Positions 1-11,820 of a DNA stretch of 64,000 nt are shown piece after piece. The stretch comes from Plotosus lineatus (lineage: Eukaryota > Chordata > Actinopteri > Siluriformes > Plotosidae), in NCBI GenBank assembly GCA_024760905.1, contig CM045733.1, positions 37,783,501 through 37,847,500 on the forward strand. The letters are read 5' to 3'. Positions within the stretch are counted from its first letter, which is position 1, and every line of letters begins with the position of its first letter. Below the pieces are notes generated by a model. It searched no databases, was not told the DNA's origin, and saw only the letters and a program-made list of their open reading frames with translations. A program made the translations under genes and the position numbers.

Positions 1-2379
1 TGCTCTCACTACAGATCACAATGTCATCTGCAAACATCATAGTCCATGGGGTATCTTGTCTAACCTCGTCTGTCAGCCTGTCCATCACCATAGCAAACAA
101 GAAGGGGCTGAGAGCTGACCCTTGATGCAGTCCCACCTCCACCTTGAACTCTTCTGTCACACCGACAGCACACCTCTCCACTGTCTTACATCTCTCATAC
201 ATGTCCTGCACCACTCTAACATACTTCTCTGCCACTCCAGACTTCCTCATGCAATACCACAGTTCCTCTCTCGGCACCCTGTCATATGCTTTCTCCAGAT
301 CCACAAAGGCACAATGCAGCTCCGTGTGACCTTCTCTGTACTTCTCCATTAACATCCTCAAGGCAAACACTGCATCTGTGGTGCTCTTTCTTGGCATGAA
401 ACCAAACTGTTGTTCACAAATGCTGACCTCTGCCCTTAGTCTAGCTTCCACTATTCTTTCCCATAACTTCATCGTGTGGCTCATCAACTTTATCCCTCTG
501 TAGTTGCCACAACTCTGCGCGTCTCCCTTGTTCTTAAAAATGGGCACCAGCACACTTCTCCTCCACTCCTCTGGCATCCTCTCACTCTCTAAGACCTTGT
601 TGAATGTTCTTGTCAGAAAATCTACTGCTTCCTCTCCTAGACACTTCCATACCTCCACACGTATGTCATCAGATCATCTGTCATCCTCTTCAATGCCCTC
701 CTCACTTCACCCTTCCTAATCTTTGCTACTTCCTGGTCCTCAATAGTCAACTCTTCTACTCTTTGGTCTCTCTCATTTTCCTCATTCATCAGCTCTTCAA
801 AGTACTCTTTCCATCTTCCCAGCACACTTCTGTCATCAGTCAATACATTTCCCTCTCTGTCCTTTATCAATCTAACTTGCTGCACGTCCTTCCCATCTCT
901 ATTTCTCTGCTGTGCCAACCTGTATAAATCATTTTCTCCCTCTTTACTTTCCAACCGAGCATACAAGTCATCATACGCGCTCTGATTGGCCTTTGACACT
1001 GCTACCTTTGCCTTACGCTGTGTCTCCCTGTACTCTTGTTTACTCTCTTCGGTTTTTTCAATGTCCCACTTCTTCTTAGCTAACCTCTTCCTTTGTACAC
1101 ACTCCTGCACTTCCTCATTCCGCCACCAAGTCACCTTATCTACTTTTCTTCCAGATGACACACCAAGTATTCTCCTATCTGTCTCCCTGATCACATTAGC
1201 TGTAGTTGTCCAGTCATCTGGAAGCACTTCCTGACCACCCAAAGCCTGTTTCAACTCCTCCTTGAAGACAACCTGACACTCTTCCTTTTTCAGCTTCCAC
1301 CACTTTGTCTTCTGCTCGGCCTTTGCCTTCTTCACCTTCCTCACCATCAGCATCATCCTGCACACCACCATCCTATGCTGTTTGGCAACACTCTCACCCA
1401 CTACTACTTTGCAGTCACTGACTTCCTTCAAATTACATCGCCTACACAAGATGTAGTCTACCTGTGTGCTCCTACCTCCACTTTTATAAGTCACCCTACG
1501 CTCCTGTCTCTTCTGGAAGAAAGTATTCACCACAGCCATTTCCATCATTTTTGCAAAATCTACCAACATCTGTCCTTCTGCGTTCCTGTCCTGGATACCA
1601 AACCTACCCATCACTTCCTCGTCCCCTCTGTTTCCTGCACCAACATGTCCATTGAAGTCTGCCCCAATGACCACTCTTTCACCTCTGGGGGTACTCTGCC
1701 TCACTTCATCTAACTCACTCCAGAACCTCTCTTTCTCTTCTAGCTCACATCCTGCCTGTGGGGCATAAGCACTAACAACATTGAACATCACACCTTCAAT
1801 TTCTAACTTGAGGCTCATCACTCTGTCTGACACTGTTTTCACTTCTAGAACATTCCTGACAAACTCCTCCTTCAAGATGACTCCGACTCCATTTCTCTTC
1901 CCATCCACACCATGATAAAACAGCTTAAACCCTGCTCCTAAGCTTCTAGCCTTGCTACCTTTCCACCTGGTCTCCTGAACACACAGTATGTCCACCTTCC
2001 TCCTCTGCATCATGTCAGCCAGCTCTCTATCTTTTCCTTGCATAGTTCCAACATTCAAAGTCCCTTCTTTCAGTCCTAGACTCATGCTTTTCCTCTTCTC
2101 TCTCCGCCTACGGACACGCCTCCCGCCTCTCCTTCTTCGACGTCTTCGAACCAACAGTAGTCCAATTTCCATCAGCACCCTGTTGGTTGACAGCACTGAT
2201 GGCGGTCGTTGTTAACCTGGGCCTCGACCAATCCGGTATGTCATTCTTTCTTGTGATTCGCATATTTTATTTGGCATTTGTTTTACGCCGGATGCCCTTC
2301 CTGACGCAACCCTTTGCATTTATCCGGGCTTGGGACCGGCGTAAGAGAGAGACACTGGTTTGTGCCCCGGCCCGGCTGC
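1..2379 (-). mobile_element. RTE-like LINE, copy 1 (5' complete, runs off the window)
   Basis: Minus-strand non-LTR retrotransposon. The 5' leader ends near 2379 at the same point as in the full-length copy at 36814-39980. The 3' part lies beyond base 1. It encodes an AP-endonuclease followed by a reverse transcriptase, with the FADD catalytic box falling near base 30. The abutting sequence at 2380 is the extreme C-terminal coding part of another copy of the same family in the same orientation, so copy 1 most likely inserted into copy 2. Calling the clade RTE rests on overall motif order and the short-repeat tail of sister copies; Repbase assignment was not possible. Confidence 0.85.
637..2196 (-). 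pseudogene. RTE-like endonuclease-RT ORF (N-terminal part, frameshifted)
   Basis: A 519-codon open frame. An arginine-rich start precedes an AP-endonuclease domain with LNVGTM, CVQETRW, SAYAPQAG, IGADFNGHVG and STQVDYIL, the expected metal-binding and catalytic blocks. It then enters a lysine/glutamate-rich linker and the start of the RT domain (EVRRALKRM). The frame is lost at about 690, where sister copies read on through KAVGPDDIPVEVWK. RT continues in another frame down to base 1. This is a decayed copy of a roughly 1000-residue protein that nicks target DNA and copies its RNA there. It is not a host gene. Confidence 0.85.
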
Positions 2380-4901
2380 ATTCTTCATGTCTTCCTTCAC
2401 CCCATCCGTAAATCTCTTCTTTGGTCTTCCTCTAGGCCTTCTGCCTGGTAGTTCCAACCTCAGCATCCTACTGCCAATATACTCACTATCTCTCCTCTGT
2501 ACATGTCCAAACCATCTCAATCTAGCCTCTCTAACTTTGTCTCCAAAACATCTTACATGGGCTGTCCCTCTGATATACTCATTTCTGATCCTATCCATCC
2601 TCATTACTCTCAGAGAGAACCTCAACATTTTCATCTCCGCGACCTCCAGCTCTGCCTCCTGCCTTTTCCTCATCACCACTGTTTGTAAGCCATACAACAT
2701 CACTGGCCTCACCACCGTCTTGTACACTTTTCCTTTCATTCTTGCTGACACTTTCCTATCGCACATCACACCGGACACTTTTCTCCAACCATTCCAGCCT
2801 GCCTGCACACACTTCTTCACCTCTTTTCCACACTCTCCATTGCTCTGGATTGTTGAGCCTAAGTACTTCAAATCCTCCACCTTTGTTATCTCTGTTCCCT
2901 GTAACATCACCGTTCCTCCTGGGTCCTTCTCATTCACACACATGTATTCTGTTTTTCTGAGGCTTACCTTCATTCCCCTCCTTTCCAGGGCATACCTCCA
3001 CCTCTCTAGATTTTCCTGCACTTGTTCTCTGCTCTCACTACAGATCACAATGTCATCTGCAAACATCATCGTCCATGGAGATTCTTCTCTAACGTCATCT
3101 GTCAGCCTGTCCATCACCATAGCAAACAAGAAAGGGCTCAGAGCTGATCCTTGATGCAGTCCCACCTCCACCTTGAATTCTTCTGTCACACCGACAGCAC
3201 ACCTCACCACTGTCTTACATCTCTCATACATGTCCTGCACCACTCGAACATACTTCTCTGCCACTCCAGACTTCCTCATGCAATACCACAGTTCTTCTCT
3301 CGGCACCCTGTCATATGCTTTCTCCAGATCCACAAAGGCACAATGCAGCTCCCTCTGACCTTCTCTGTACTTCTCCATTAACATCCTCAAAGCAAACACT
3401 GCATCTGTGGTGCTCTTTCTTGGCATGAAACCAAACTGTTGTTCACAAATGCTGACCTCTGCCCTAAGTCTAGCTTCCACTATTCTTTCCCATAACTTCA
3501 TCGTATGGCTCATCAACCTTATCCCGCTGTAATTGCCACAACTCTGCACATCTTCCTTGTTCTTAAAATCGAGCATCAGCACACTTCTCCATTCCTCCGG
3601 CATCCTCTCACTCTCTAAGACCTTGTTGAATGTTCTTGTCAGAAAATCTATTTCTGCCTCTCCTAGACACTTCCATACCTCCACAGGTATGTCATCAGGA
3701 CCAACTGCCTTTCCACTGTTCATCCTCTTCAATGCCCTCCTCACTTCACCCTTACTAATCTTTGCTATTTCCTGGTCTACCTCTTCTACTCTTTTTTCTC
3801 TCTCATTTTCCTCATTCATCAGCTCTTCAAAGTACGCTTTCCATCCTCCCTGAACACTTCGGTCATCAGTCAATACATTTCTCTCTGTCCTTTATCAATC
3901 TAACTTGCTGCATGTCCTTCCCATCTTTATTTCTTTTTGCTGTGCGAACCTGTATAGATAATTTTCTCCCTCCTTACTGTCCAACCTAGCATACAAGTCA
4001 TCATATGCCCTCTGTTTCGGCTTTGACACCGCTACCTTTGCCTTACGCTGTGTCTCCCTGTACTCCTGTTTACTCTCTACAGTCCTCTCAATGTCCTATT
4101 TCTTCTTAGCTAACCGCTTCTTTCATACCCACTCCTGCACGTCCTCATTCCACCACCAAGTTTCCTTATCGGCTTGCCTTCCAGAGGACACACCAAGTAC
4201 TCTTCTAACTGTCTCCCTGATCACATTTGTTGTGGTTGTCCAGTCATCTGGAGGCACTTCCTGACCACCCAAAGGCTGTTTCAACTCCTCCTTGAAGACA
4301 ACACGAGAATCTTCCTTTGTCAGCTTCCACCACTTTGTCTTCTGCTCTGCCTTTGCCTTCTTCACTTTCCTCACCATCAGCATCATCACCACCATCCTAT
4401 GCTGTTTGGCAACACTCTCACCCACTACTACTTTGCAGTCACTGACCTCCTTCAAATTACATAGTCTACACAAAATGTCATCTACCTGTATGCTCCTACA
4501 TCCGCTTTTAAAAGTCACCTAATACTCTTGTCTCTTCTGGAAGAAAGTATTCACCACAGTCATTTCCATCCTTTTTGCAAAATCTATCAACATCTGTCCT
4601 GGATATCAAACCTGCCTATCACTTCCTCGTCCCCTCTGTTGCCTGCACCAACATGTCCATTGAAGTCTGCACCAATGACCACTCTTTCACCTCTGGGGGT
4701 ACTCTGCATCACTTCATCTCACTCACTCTAGAATCTCTCCTTTTGTTCTAGCTAACATCCTGCTTGTGGGGCATAAGCACTAACAACATTGAACATTACA
4801 CCTTCAAATTCTAACTTGAGACTCATCACTCTGTCTGACACTATTTTCACTTCTAGAACATTCCTGACCAACCAAATTTGTGATTTGCATCTCAGATCAG
4901 G

Positions 4902-6538
4902 CAAGATGAAAGGAGCACTTCCAAGAGATTTTGAACCGACCCCCACCTCAAGACCCACCAGAGCTGGAGCCAGGCCCTCCTCTCAACATCTACACCGGAG
5001 AGATCACTAAGTTGGAAGTCAGCAAGGCATTGAGGAGCATGAAGAATGGGAAGGCGGCTGGAGTGGACAACATACCAGCAGAGGCTCTGAAGGAGGGAGG
5101 AGATGAGATAATGGACAGCCTGCACAAGTTGCTGAACCTGATATGGTCAGAGGAGGAGATTCCAACCGATTGGAAGAAAGGGCTCCTGGTAAAGCTGTTC
5201 AAGAACGGAGATCTGTCCCAGTGCGGCAAGTGGAGAGGTATCAGCCTTCTTTCCATACCAAGCAAGGTGCTCACCAGAATCATCCTGGAGAGAATGAGGT
5301 ATGCAATCGACCGGGAACTCCAAGATGAGCAGGCAGGCTTTAGGAAAGCGAGATCCTGCACTGAACAGATCGTAACCCTCAGAGTCATCATGGAGCAGAG
5401 CATAGAGTAGCAGACGTCGCTCTACTTATGCTTTGTGGACTTTGAGAAGGCTTTTGACAGCGTGGACAGGCAGACCATTTGGAAGATCCTGAGACACTAT
5501 GGTGTACCAGAGAAAGCTGTCAACATCATCCGCCTACTCTATGAGAACTACTCTTGCCAAGTCATCCATGACGGTAGACTTTCGGAAGAGTTTGCAGTAA
5601 CCACACCACCGGCGTCAGACTGGGCTGCTTGTTGTTGCCTCTTCTCTTCCTTGTCGTGCTGGACTGGGTCACCCGAACAGCCTATGCCAGCTCCAGAAAA
5701 GGCATCCAGTGGACACTAACGAGGAGGTTAGAAGATCTGGAGTTTGCAGATGACCTGGCTCTACTTTCACACCGCCTGCAAGACATGCAAGAGAAGGTAG
5801 ATGCCCTGAGCAAAGCCTCGTTGCGAGTTGGACTGAAGATCATCCAGGAAAAGACAAAAGTACTGCGCACCAATTACAGACAAGAAGACCCCATCACCAT
5901 CGAAGGAGCGGCAACAGAAGATGTACAAGAGTTCTTCTGCCTGGGCAGTAAGGTCAGCCAGACGGGGGGGACCGATGAAGACATCCAGGCCCGAATGCGG
6001 AAAGCGCAGAAAGCCTTTGTCATCCTTCAACCGGTGTGGAGGGCCACTGCAATTTCTACTCGCACTAAACTCTGCATCTTTAGTTCAAATGTTATATCAG
6101 TCCTTATGTATGGCTCGGAAACATGGAGAGTCACCCACAGCAGCTATAAGAAGATCCAGACTTTCATCAACAACTGCCTCCGGCAGATCTTGCGTATGAA
6201 GTGGTTTGACAGAGTGCCAAACACGGAATTGTGGTCAAGGGCAAACCAAGAGCCTGTGGACATTCAGATCCGAAGATGGAAATGGCAATGGGTTGGCCAC
6301 ACACTGAGGAAGGAACCTTCAAGTATCGCACGCCAAGCACTTGACTGGAACCCGCAGGAGAAAAGAAGGCGAGGGCGCCCAAAACAGACCTGGTGAAGGA
6401 CCGGCATTGCTGAACTGAAGACCATTGGCATGACATGGGAGGCAGCCAAGAAAACCGCCAGAGACCGCAGGAAGTGATGAGCTACTGTTGAGGCCCTCTG
6501 TTCCACTAGGAGCGAAGAGGACTAAGGATAAGGATCCT
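4902..6538 (+). mobile_element. Second LINE family, 5'-truncated, inserted in RTE-like copy 2
   Basis: Plus-strand non-LTR retrotransposon unrelated at the DNA level to the surrounding LINE. It starts abruptly in the linker before the RT and ends after a run of AAGGA-like units. The 8-base word AGATCAGG lies at both edges (4894-4901 and 6539-6546), which fits a short target duplication. The flanks belong to the leader of RTE-like copy 2. Confidence 0.7.
4931..6477 (+). pseudogene. Reverse transcriptase of the second LINE family (broken)
   Basis: Reads KNGKAAGVDNIPAEALK, WRGISLLSIPSKVLTRI, DEQAGFRKARSC and CFVDFEKAFDSVDRQ, all RT fingers and palm blocks. The catalytic block LEFADDLALLSH is near 5737-5772. 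A TAG at 5408 interrupts the frame, and a shift near 5610 moves RT into another frame. TGA codons at 6394 and 6475 lie where tryptophan is expected in the C-terminal RGRPKQTW and RDRRKW stretch. No endonuclease is left, so the copy is dead. The C-terminal pattern is common in RTE-like and related fish LINEs; the clade is uncertain. Confidence 0.8.
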
Positions 6539-6971
6539 AGATCAGGTGCAGGTTTTATGTCAGATGCCCTTCCTGACACAACCTTCTGCATTTATCTGGG
6601 CTTGGGACCGGCATAATAGAGAACACTGGCTTGTGCCCCTCACGGCTGCATTGTATAACAGCTGATATCCTGGTGTGTAAGCCTTTATTATTCTCAAGCT
6701 CACCTTTTCTCAGGAGTTGTGGAAAGTTTGGGCTGCTGGAGCATTGCTTCTTCATCAAATATAGGTGAACATTCACAATAATATAAAGGATATTTATCCA
6801 AACAAGCCCCACTATGATCTTGCCACTATCCATTTAACCCAATGTTGATCTGCAGTACCTCAGTTCATCTTTGATAGTGATTGTAGAACATATTACCACA
6901 ATACATTTGGTGAATGCATGCTGTCCGATTGCATTACACAAAATTAAGCGTGTCGAGTCAGTCTATGAGGG

Positions 6972-7262
6972 AAGTGGTGGCCTGGTGGTAAAGGGCACTG
7001 GATCGCTGATCCTAAGGTTGTGGGTTCGAGTCCCACGCTCCACAAAGTTGTCACTGGTGTAGCTAACTGGGTTATCAAAGGCCGGCCATGTCTCTCATTC
7101 TCTATGGTGTGAGGCATGTAAAAGAACCATTGCTGACTTTCCTTAAGAGTAGGCTACATAGCCTTCAGCATGTTTCTGTCCCTTGTGAAAGGGTTGTATC
7201 AGAGTCAAATGATTTGTTGTAGTGAATCCTGAACAAAAAGGTAAAAAGCAGAAAGGAAAAGA
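6972..7262 (+). mobile_element. tRNA-derived SINE, family A (RTE-type tail, degenerate)
   Basis: Begins with a tRNA-like head (GTGGTGGCCTGGTGGTAAAG, then GGTTCGAGTCC, a B-box match, near 7023). It continues with the family body (TTATCAAAGG, GAGGCATGTAAAAGAACCAT) and a decayed tail ending in AGAAAGGAAAAGAA. At least nine other body- or tail-containing copies lie in this window. Confidence 0.75.
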
Positions 7263-7324
7263 ATAAGTCAGTCTATGAATAGTGTAAAGACTACTGTTAT
7301 TGATACCATCTTATTTTATATATA

Positions 7325-7560
7325 CAGGGATCCCTCACTTTCCGCGGTTAATTGGGACCAAGATCCCCACACGACCATCGAAATCTGTGAAGTAGGATCC
7401 CCCCCAAACGTATACATACATGTATATGTATATAGTATTAAGAAATACATATTCAATGCTATAAATGTTCACAATTAAACACTCAAAAATAACATAAGAT
7501 GTAAATAAAATATAAATACACACACATACCCACTGTGTTATACCCATAACACACTCACTG
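7325..7560 (+). mobile_element. TIR element (CAGGGATCCCTC family), 5' half
   Basis: Starts with CAGGGATCCCTCACTTTCCG after TATA and matches the first half of the complete copies at 25068-25514 and 51422-51905. No transposase is encoded. The sequence breaks off at a LINE fragment at 7561; a matching 3' half lies at 9113-9290. TA-flanked CAG ends suggest a pogo/Tigger-like non-autonomous element, by inference only. Confidence 0.6.
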
Positions 7561-8237
7561 GTGAACATCCAGGGACAGAACATTGAGACGGTGGACAGTT
7601 TCAAGTACAAGGGTGTTCACCTCAACGATAAACTGGACTGGTCTCACAACACTAACGCCCTGTACAAAAAGGGTCAGAGTCGCCTCCACCTTCTGAGGAG
7701 ACTTAAGTCCTTCGGAGTATGCAGACCTCTGCTCAGGACATTTTATGACTCTGTGGTAGCCTCTGCAATCCTCTACACTGCTGTCTGCTGGGCCACAGGC
7801 AGCACAGAGCGGGACAGAAAGAACTGAACAAGCTGGTTAGGAGGGCCGGCTCTGTCCTGGACTGCCCACTGGACTCTGTGGAGGAGGTGGGTGAGAGGAG
7901 GATGGTAGCCAAGCTCACATCCATCATGGACAACAGCTCTCACCCACTGCACCAGACTGTAGAGGAGCTGAACAGCTCCTTCAGTGGACGACTGAGACAT
8001 CCTCAGTGCAGGAAGGAGTGCGACTGCAAGTCTTTCATCCCCACCGCAGTCAGACTGTACAACACCACTTTGTAGCTGTCTGTGTGCAATAAAAACTCCG
8101 TGCAATAATCCACTTTAATCAACCACATCTACCCCCTGTGACTGTGAACCATATCGATCCATCTACTCTGCACTCAAGATACATGTATATGTGTATATTA
8201 GCCAGTCTACAAAGTTTTTATTGTATATTATTTTATT

Positions 8238-8314
<77 letters not shown>

Positions 8315-8490
8315 TATATTTATTTTATACATATATTTTGATTTTTTTTTTGTTATTTTATATTTTATTGTTCTGATCTAATATTATGACTTAATGATGT
8401 TACACCTTTCTGAGCTATTTTGCACCCCCTACCTCGAGAGCCTGTAACAGTAAATTCATCCATTGTGAGATCAATAAAGCTGTACCTACA
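7561..8490 (+). mobile_element. LINE 3' fragment (Rex/L2-like C-terminus and 3' UTR)
   Basis: Encodes the C-terminal part of a LINE ORF2: NIETVDSFKYKGVHL, then RLHLLRRLKSFGV and TAVCWATGS. A frameshift near 7826 is followed by AGSVLDCPLDSVEEVGERRM and ending SFIPTAVRLYNTTL. The 3' UTR ends GAGATCAATAAAGCTGTACC. A near-identical terminus occurs at 47955-48104, which confirms it as an element end. A (TA)n tract sits inside the 3' UTR. Confidence 0.7.
8240..8310. repeat. (TA)n microsatellite
   Basis: About 70 bases of pure alternating AT inside the 3' UTR of a LINE fragment. Any open frame through it (repeating I-Y) is spurious. Confidence 0.95.
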
Positions 8491-8693
8491 TACAGATGGA
8501 ACTGCATGAGAAGAAGAGGACACACAGATGCAACAACGTAAGTACGGACAGACTCTCCCCAGCTTACAAACGAGTGAGGTTCCTGATGGCCGGTCAGATT
8601 AATTTGTTTGTAAGTCGTTACATGGCATTCTTAAGAGGGAAAGTTATGTTTAAACCTTGTACAGTATAAGTAACCTATACGAGTTTATACTGT

Positions 8694-8736
<43 letters not shown>

Positions 8737-9112
8737 ATAATCATCACATTATCAATATCATTATGTCCCATTTTTAAACTCCTGGTTCCTCTCAAGCACA
8801 GCACAGTGGATCTGATCAGATTTACAGAGTTTCACTCTTATCCAGTTCATTATAATACTGGAGTCAATTTGTTTCTTCTTGAAAATGTTGGCAGAATTCA
8901 GAAATGTATCGTTCTGCTTCTCTTCCCGGACCGTGTCAGCCACGCCCCCCTCCGCCGGAGCCTCGTATTAAGTGGACCTCAGGATAATATTTAATCATAT
9001 TTAATACTTATATTTATGATATATCTTTATATAGATTTTATTCCATTTCTATTTCTATTTGTTCTTCAATTTCATTTCACTTTCACTTTCGACCTCGCCC
9101 TGTTCGTATCTC
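8491..9112. other. No gene seen; (CT)n tract at 8701-8738
   Basis: AT-rich sequence between a LINE end and the second half of a TIR element. It holds a (CT)n run with a few interruptions and a short stretch near 8560-8620 rich in TTACAAACGAG / GTAAGTCGTTA words, perhaps a decayed DNA element. No coding signal is visible. Confidence 0.5.
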
Positions 9113-9290
9113 CGGATGGTTTTGAGGGGAGATTTGGTTTTTTTTTGTTTGTTTGTTTTGTGTTTGTTTATTTATTTATTTTTTTTTTTGCATAATTGGC
9201 CTTGTTTTTGTGGCATTTTCCTTATTTTTTCCCCCTATTCTTCCTTAATTTTCTTATTTTTAAATTCCATGAATATTTATTTCACTTTAC
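9113..9290 (+). mobile_element. TIR element (CAGGGATCCCTC family), 3' half
   Basis: Matches the T-rich second half of the complete copies (GCATAATTGGCCTTGTTTTT, CCCCCTATTCTTCCTTAATT) but lacks the terminal inverted repeat. With the 5' half at 7325-7560 it probably represents one copy split by later insertions. Confidence 0.5.
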
Positions 9291-9383
9291 TTATCCCTGA
9301 ACACCCGAAGATGTCGTTGTGGCGCCTTCATGGCGAGATTTGGGCTGATTTGGCTTGGCGGAGCCCATCCCTCTCCAGGTCGT

Positions 9384-9600
9384 AGAAACACGCTGACGAC
9401 TTTGCAGCCTACTCTTTACGAAAGTCAGCAATGGTTCTTTTACATGCCTCACCATAGACAGTGAGAGACATGGCCCGCCTTTGATAACCCAGTTAGCTGC
9501 ACTGGGGGGGACAGTGACAACCTTGTGGAGAGTGGGACTCGAACCCCAAACCTTTGGATCAGCGATCCAGTGCCCTATACCACTAGACCACCACTGCCCA
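9384..9600 (-). mobile_element. tRNA-derived SINE, family A (tail lost)
   Basis: Minus-strand copy containing the tRNA-like head at the right end (GGGCAGTGGTGGTCTAGTGG when read on the minus strand) and the body. It stops at the CAGCGTGTTTC point where other copies switch into their tails. The B-box-like GGTTCGAGTCC is present near 9540. Confidence 0.75.
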
Positions 9601-9609
9601 CATATAGAT

Positions 9610-11620
9610 ATATACAGGGGCACAAGACATAAATGCAGAGGGTTGTATCAGGAAGGGCATCCAGCGTAAAACAAATGCCAAATAAAACATGCGAGTCATA
9701 TCAAGAAAATTCATACCGAATCGGTCGAGGCCCGGGTTAACAACGACCGCCATCAGTGCTGTTAACCAACAGGGTGCTGGTGGAAATTGGACTACTGTTG
9801 GTCAAAGACGTCGAAGAAGGAGAGGCGGGAGGCGTGTACGTAGGCAGAGAGAGAAGAGGAAATGCGTGAGCCTTGGACTGAGAGTAGGGACTTTGAATGT
9901 TGGAACTATGCAAGGAAAAGCTAGAGAGCTGGCTGATATGATGCAGAGGAGGAAGGTAGACATACTGTGTGTTCAGGAAACCAGGTGGAAAGGTAGCAAG
10001 GCTACAAGCTTAGGAGCAGGGTTTAAGCTGTTTTATCACGGTGTGGATGGGAAGAGAAATGGAGTAGGAGTCATCTTGCAGGAGGGGTTTGTCAGGAATG
10101 TTCTAGAAGTGAAAAGAGTGTCAGACAGAGTGATGAGTCTCAAGTTAGAAATTGAAGGCGTGATGGTCAATGTTGTTAGTGCTTATGCCCCACAGGCAGG
10201 ATGTGAGCTAGAAGAGAAGGAAAGATTCTGGAGTGAGTTAGATGAAGTGATGCAGATTACCCCCAGAGGTGAAAGAGTGGTCATTGGGGCAGACTTCAAT
10301 GGACATGTTGGTGCAGGCAACAGAGGGGACGAGGAAGTGATGGGTAGGTTTGGTATCCAGGACAGGAACACAGAAGGACAGATGTTGATCGATTTTGCAA
10401 AAAGGATGGAAATGGCTGTGGTAAATACTTTCTTCCAGAAGAGAGAGGAGCATAGGGTGACTTATAAAAGTGGGGGTAGGAGCACACAGGTAGACTACAT
10501 CTTGTGTAGGCGATGTAATTTGAAGGAAGTCAGTGACTGCAAAGTAGTAGTGGGTGAGAGTGTTGCCAAACAGCATAGGATGATGGTGTGCAGGATGATG
10601 CTGATGGTGAGGAAAGTGAAGAAGGCAAAGGCAGAGCAGAAGACAGTGGTGGAAGCTGAAAAAGGAAGAGTGTCATGTTGTCTTCAAGGAGGAGTTGAAA
10701 CAGGCTTTGGGTAGTCAGAAAGTGCTTCCAGATGACTGGACAACCACAGCCAATGTGATCAGGGAGACAGGTAAGAGAGTACTTGGTGTGTCCTCTGGAA
10801 GGAAAGTAGATAAGGAGACTTGGTGGTGGAATGAGGAAGTGCAGGAGTGTGTACAAAAGAAGAGGTTAGCTAAGAAGAAGTGGGACACAGAGATGACCGA
10901 AGAGAGTAAACAGGAGTACAGGGAGACACAGCGTAAGGCGAAGGTAGCGGTGTCAAAGGCCAAACAGAGGGCGTATGATGACTTGTATGATAGGTTGGAC
11001 AGTCAGGAGGGAGAAAATGATTTATACAGGTTAGCACAGCAGAGAAATAGAGATGGGAAAGACGTGCAGCAAGTTAGAGTGATAAAGGACAGAGAGGGAA
11101 ATGTATTGACTGATGACAGAAGTGTGCTGGGAAGATGGAAAGAGTACTTTGAAGAGCTGATGAATGAAGAAAATGAGAGAGAAAAAAGAGTAGAAGGGGT
11201 GACCGTTGACGACCAGGAAGTAGCAAAGATTAGTCAGGGTGACGTGAGGAGGGCATTGAAGAGGATGAAGCGTGGAAAGGCAGTTGGTCCTGATGACATA
11301 CCGGTGGAGGTATGGAAGAGTCTAGGAGCGGTAGCAGTAGATTTTCTGACAAGAACATTCAACAAGGTCTTAGTGAGAGGATACCGGAGGAATGGAGAAG
11401 AAAGTGTGCTAGTGCCCATTTTGAAAAACAAGGGAGACGTGCAGAGTTGTAAAGCTCCAGGTTCCGAAAAAGGTACCGGAACGGAAAGATTTATGGATGT
11501 GGTGAAGGCGGACATGAAGGTATTTGGAGTAAAAGTAGATGATGCAGAGGATAGGGTGAGATGGAGGCAGATCATTTGCTGTGGCGACTCCAGCCGAAAG
11601 GAAAAGAAGAAGACAATGTG
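9610..11620 (+). mobile_element. RTE-like LINE, copy 3 (internal deletion derivative)
   Basis: Plus-strand copy starting in the leader and running through the endonuclease (frame 9689-10714). After a one-base-type frameshift it continues through the linker (10695-11450). At about 11450 the sequence jumps from RT block GDVQSC straight to the C-terminal FMDVVKADMK region, removing most of the RT, including the FADD box. It then ends in the normal 3' terminus (GCTGTGGCGACTCCAGCCGA). Both ends of the element are kept, so it resembles a non-autonomous deletion form. Confidence 0.85.
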
Positions 11621-11621
11621 A
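9689..11621 (+). pseudogene. RTE-like endonuclease ORF with RT deleted
   Basis: The endonuclease reads cleanly: LRVGTLNVGTM, CVQETRWKGS, SAYAPQAGCE, IGADFNGHVGAG and RSTQVDYILCRR. A frameshift near 10700 moves the reading frame (KQALGSQKVLPDDWTT). The RT is represented only by its first block (RGKAVGPDDIPVEVWK) before the deletion near 11450. The residual C-terminus continues in frame to 11621, so the deletion preserves an open frame. The product would have endonuclease but no polymerase activity. Confidence 0.75.
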
Positions 11622-11763
11622 TTTCCTGGATTTTTTTTACATTCTGTCTCTCAAGCTTGATGTGTACCTATGATGAAATTACAAACCTCTCTTCTCTTTT
11701 TAAATGGGTGAACTCTCACATTTTTAAGTTGCCCAATACTTATTGGCCCCACTGTATATACTA

Positions 11764-11818
<55 letters not shown>
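11764..11818. repeat. (TA)n microsatellite, left part
   Basis: Pure (TA)n. A second (TA)n tract resumes at 12168-12222 on the other side of a SINE, so one original tract was probably split by insertion. Confidence 0.9.

Positions 11819-11820
<2 letters not shown>

Larger units (their letters stand above)
2380..6657 (-). mobile_element. RTE-like LINE, copy 2 (interrupted)
   Basis: Minus-strand copy. The RT part is a 517-codon frame at 2320-3873 whose last codons read through into the leader of copy 1; it contains DLEKAYDRVPREE, GLHQGSALSPF and MMFADDIVICSE. The endonuclease part is broken at about 4123-4860 and ends at the VRNVLEVK block. A deletion then joins it to leader sequence near 4880-4893. 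A different LINE occupies 4902-6538, and the leader resumes at 6547, ending near 6657 at the common 5' terminus. The 3' end probably lies left of the window, displaced by copy 1. Frameshifts and stops make it inactive. Confidence 0.75.

Noticed and set aside
6972..7040. tRNA gene in the SINE heads (also 46086, 24587, 29920)
   Set aside because: Only A- and B-box-like words and a poor cloverleaf are present, always followed by a shared SINE body, so they are tRNA-derived repeats, not tRNA genes.
8138..8376. Short proteins of repeating I-Y residues (also near 20000, 24500, 41200, 51900, 60800)
   Set aside because: Translations of (TA)n tracts.
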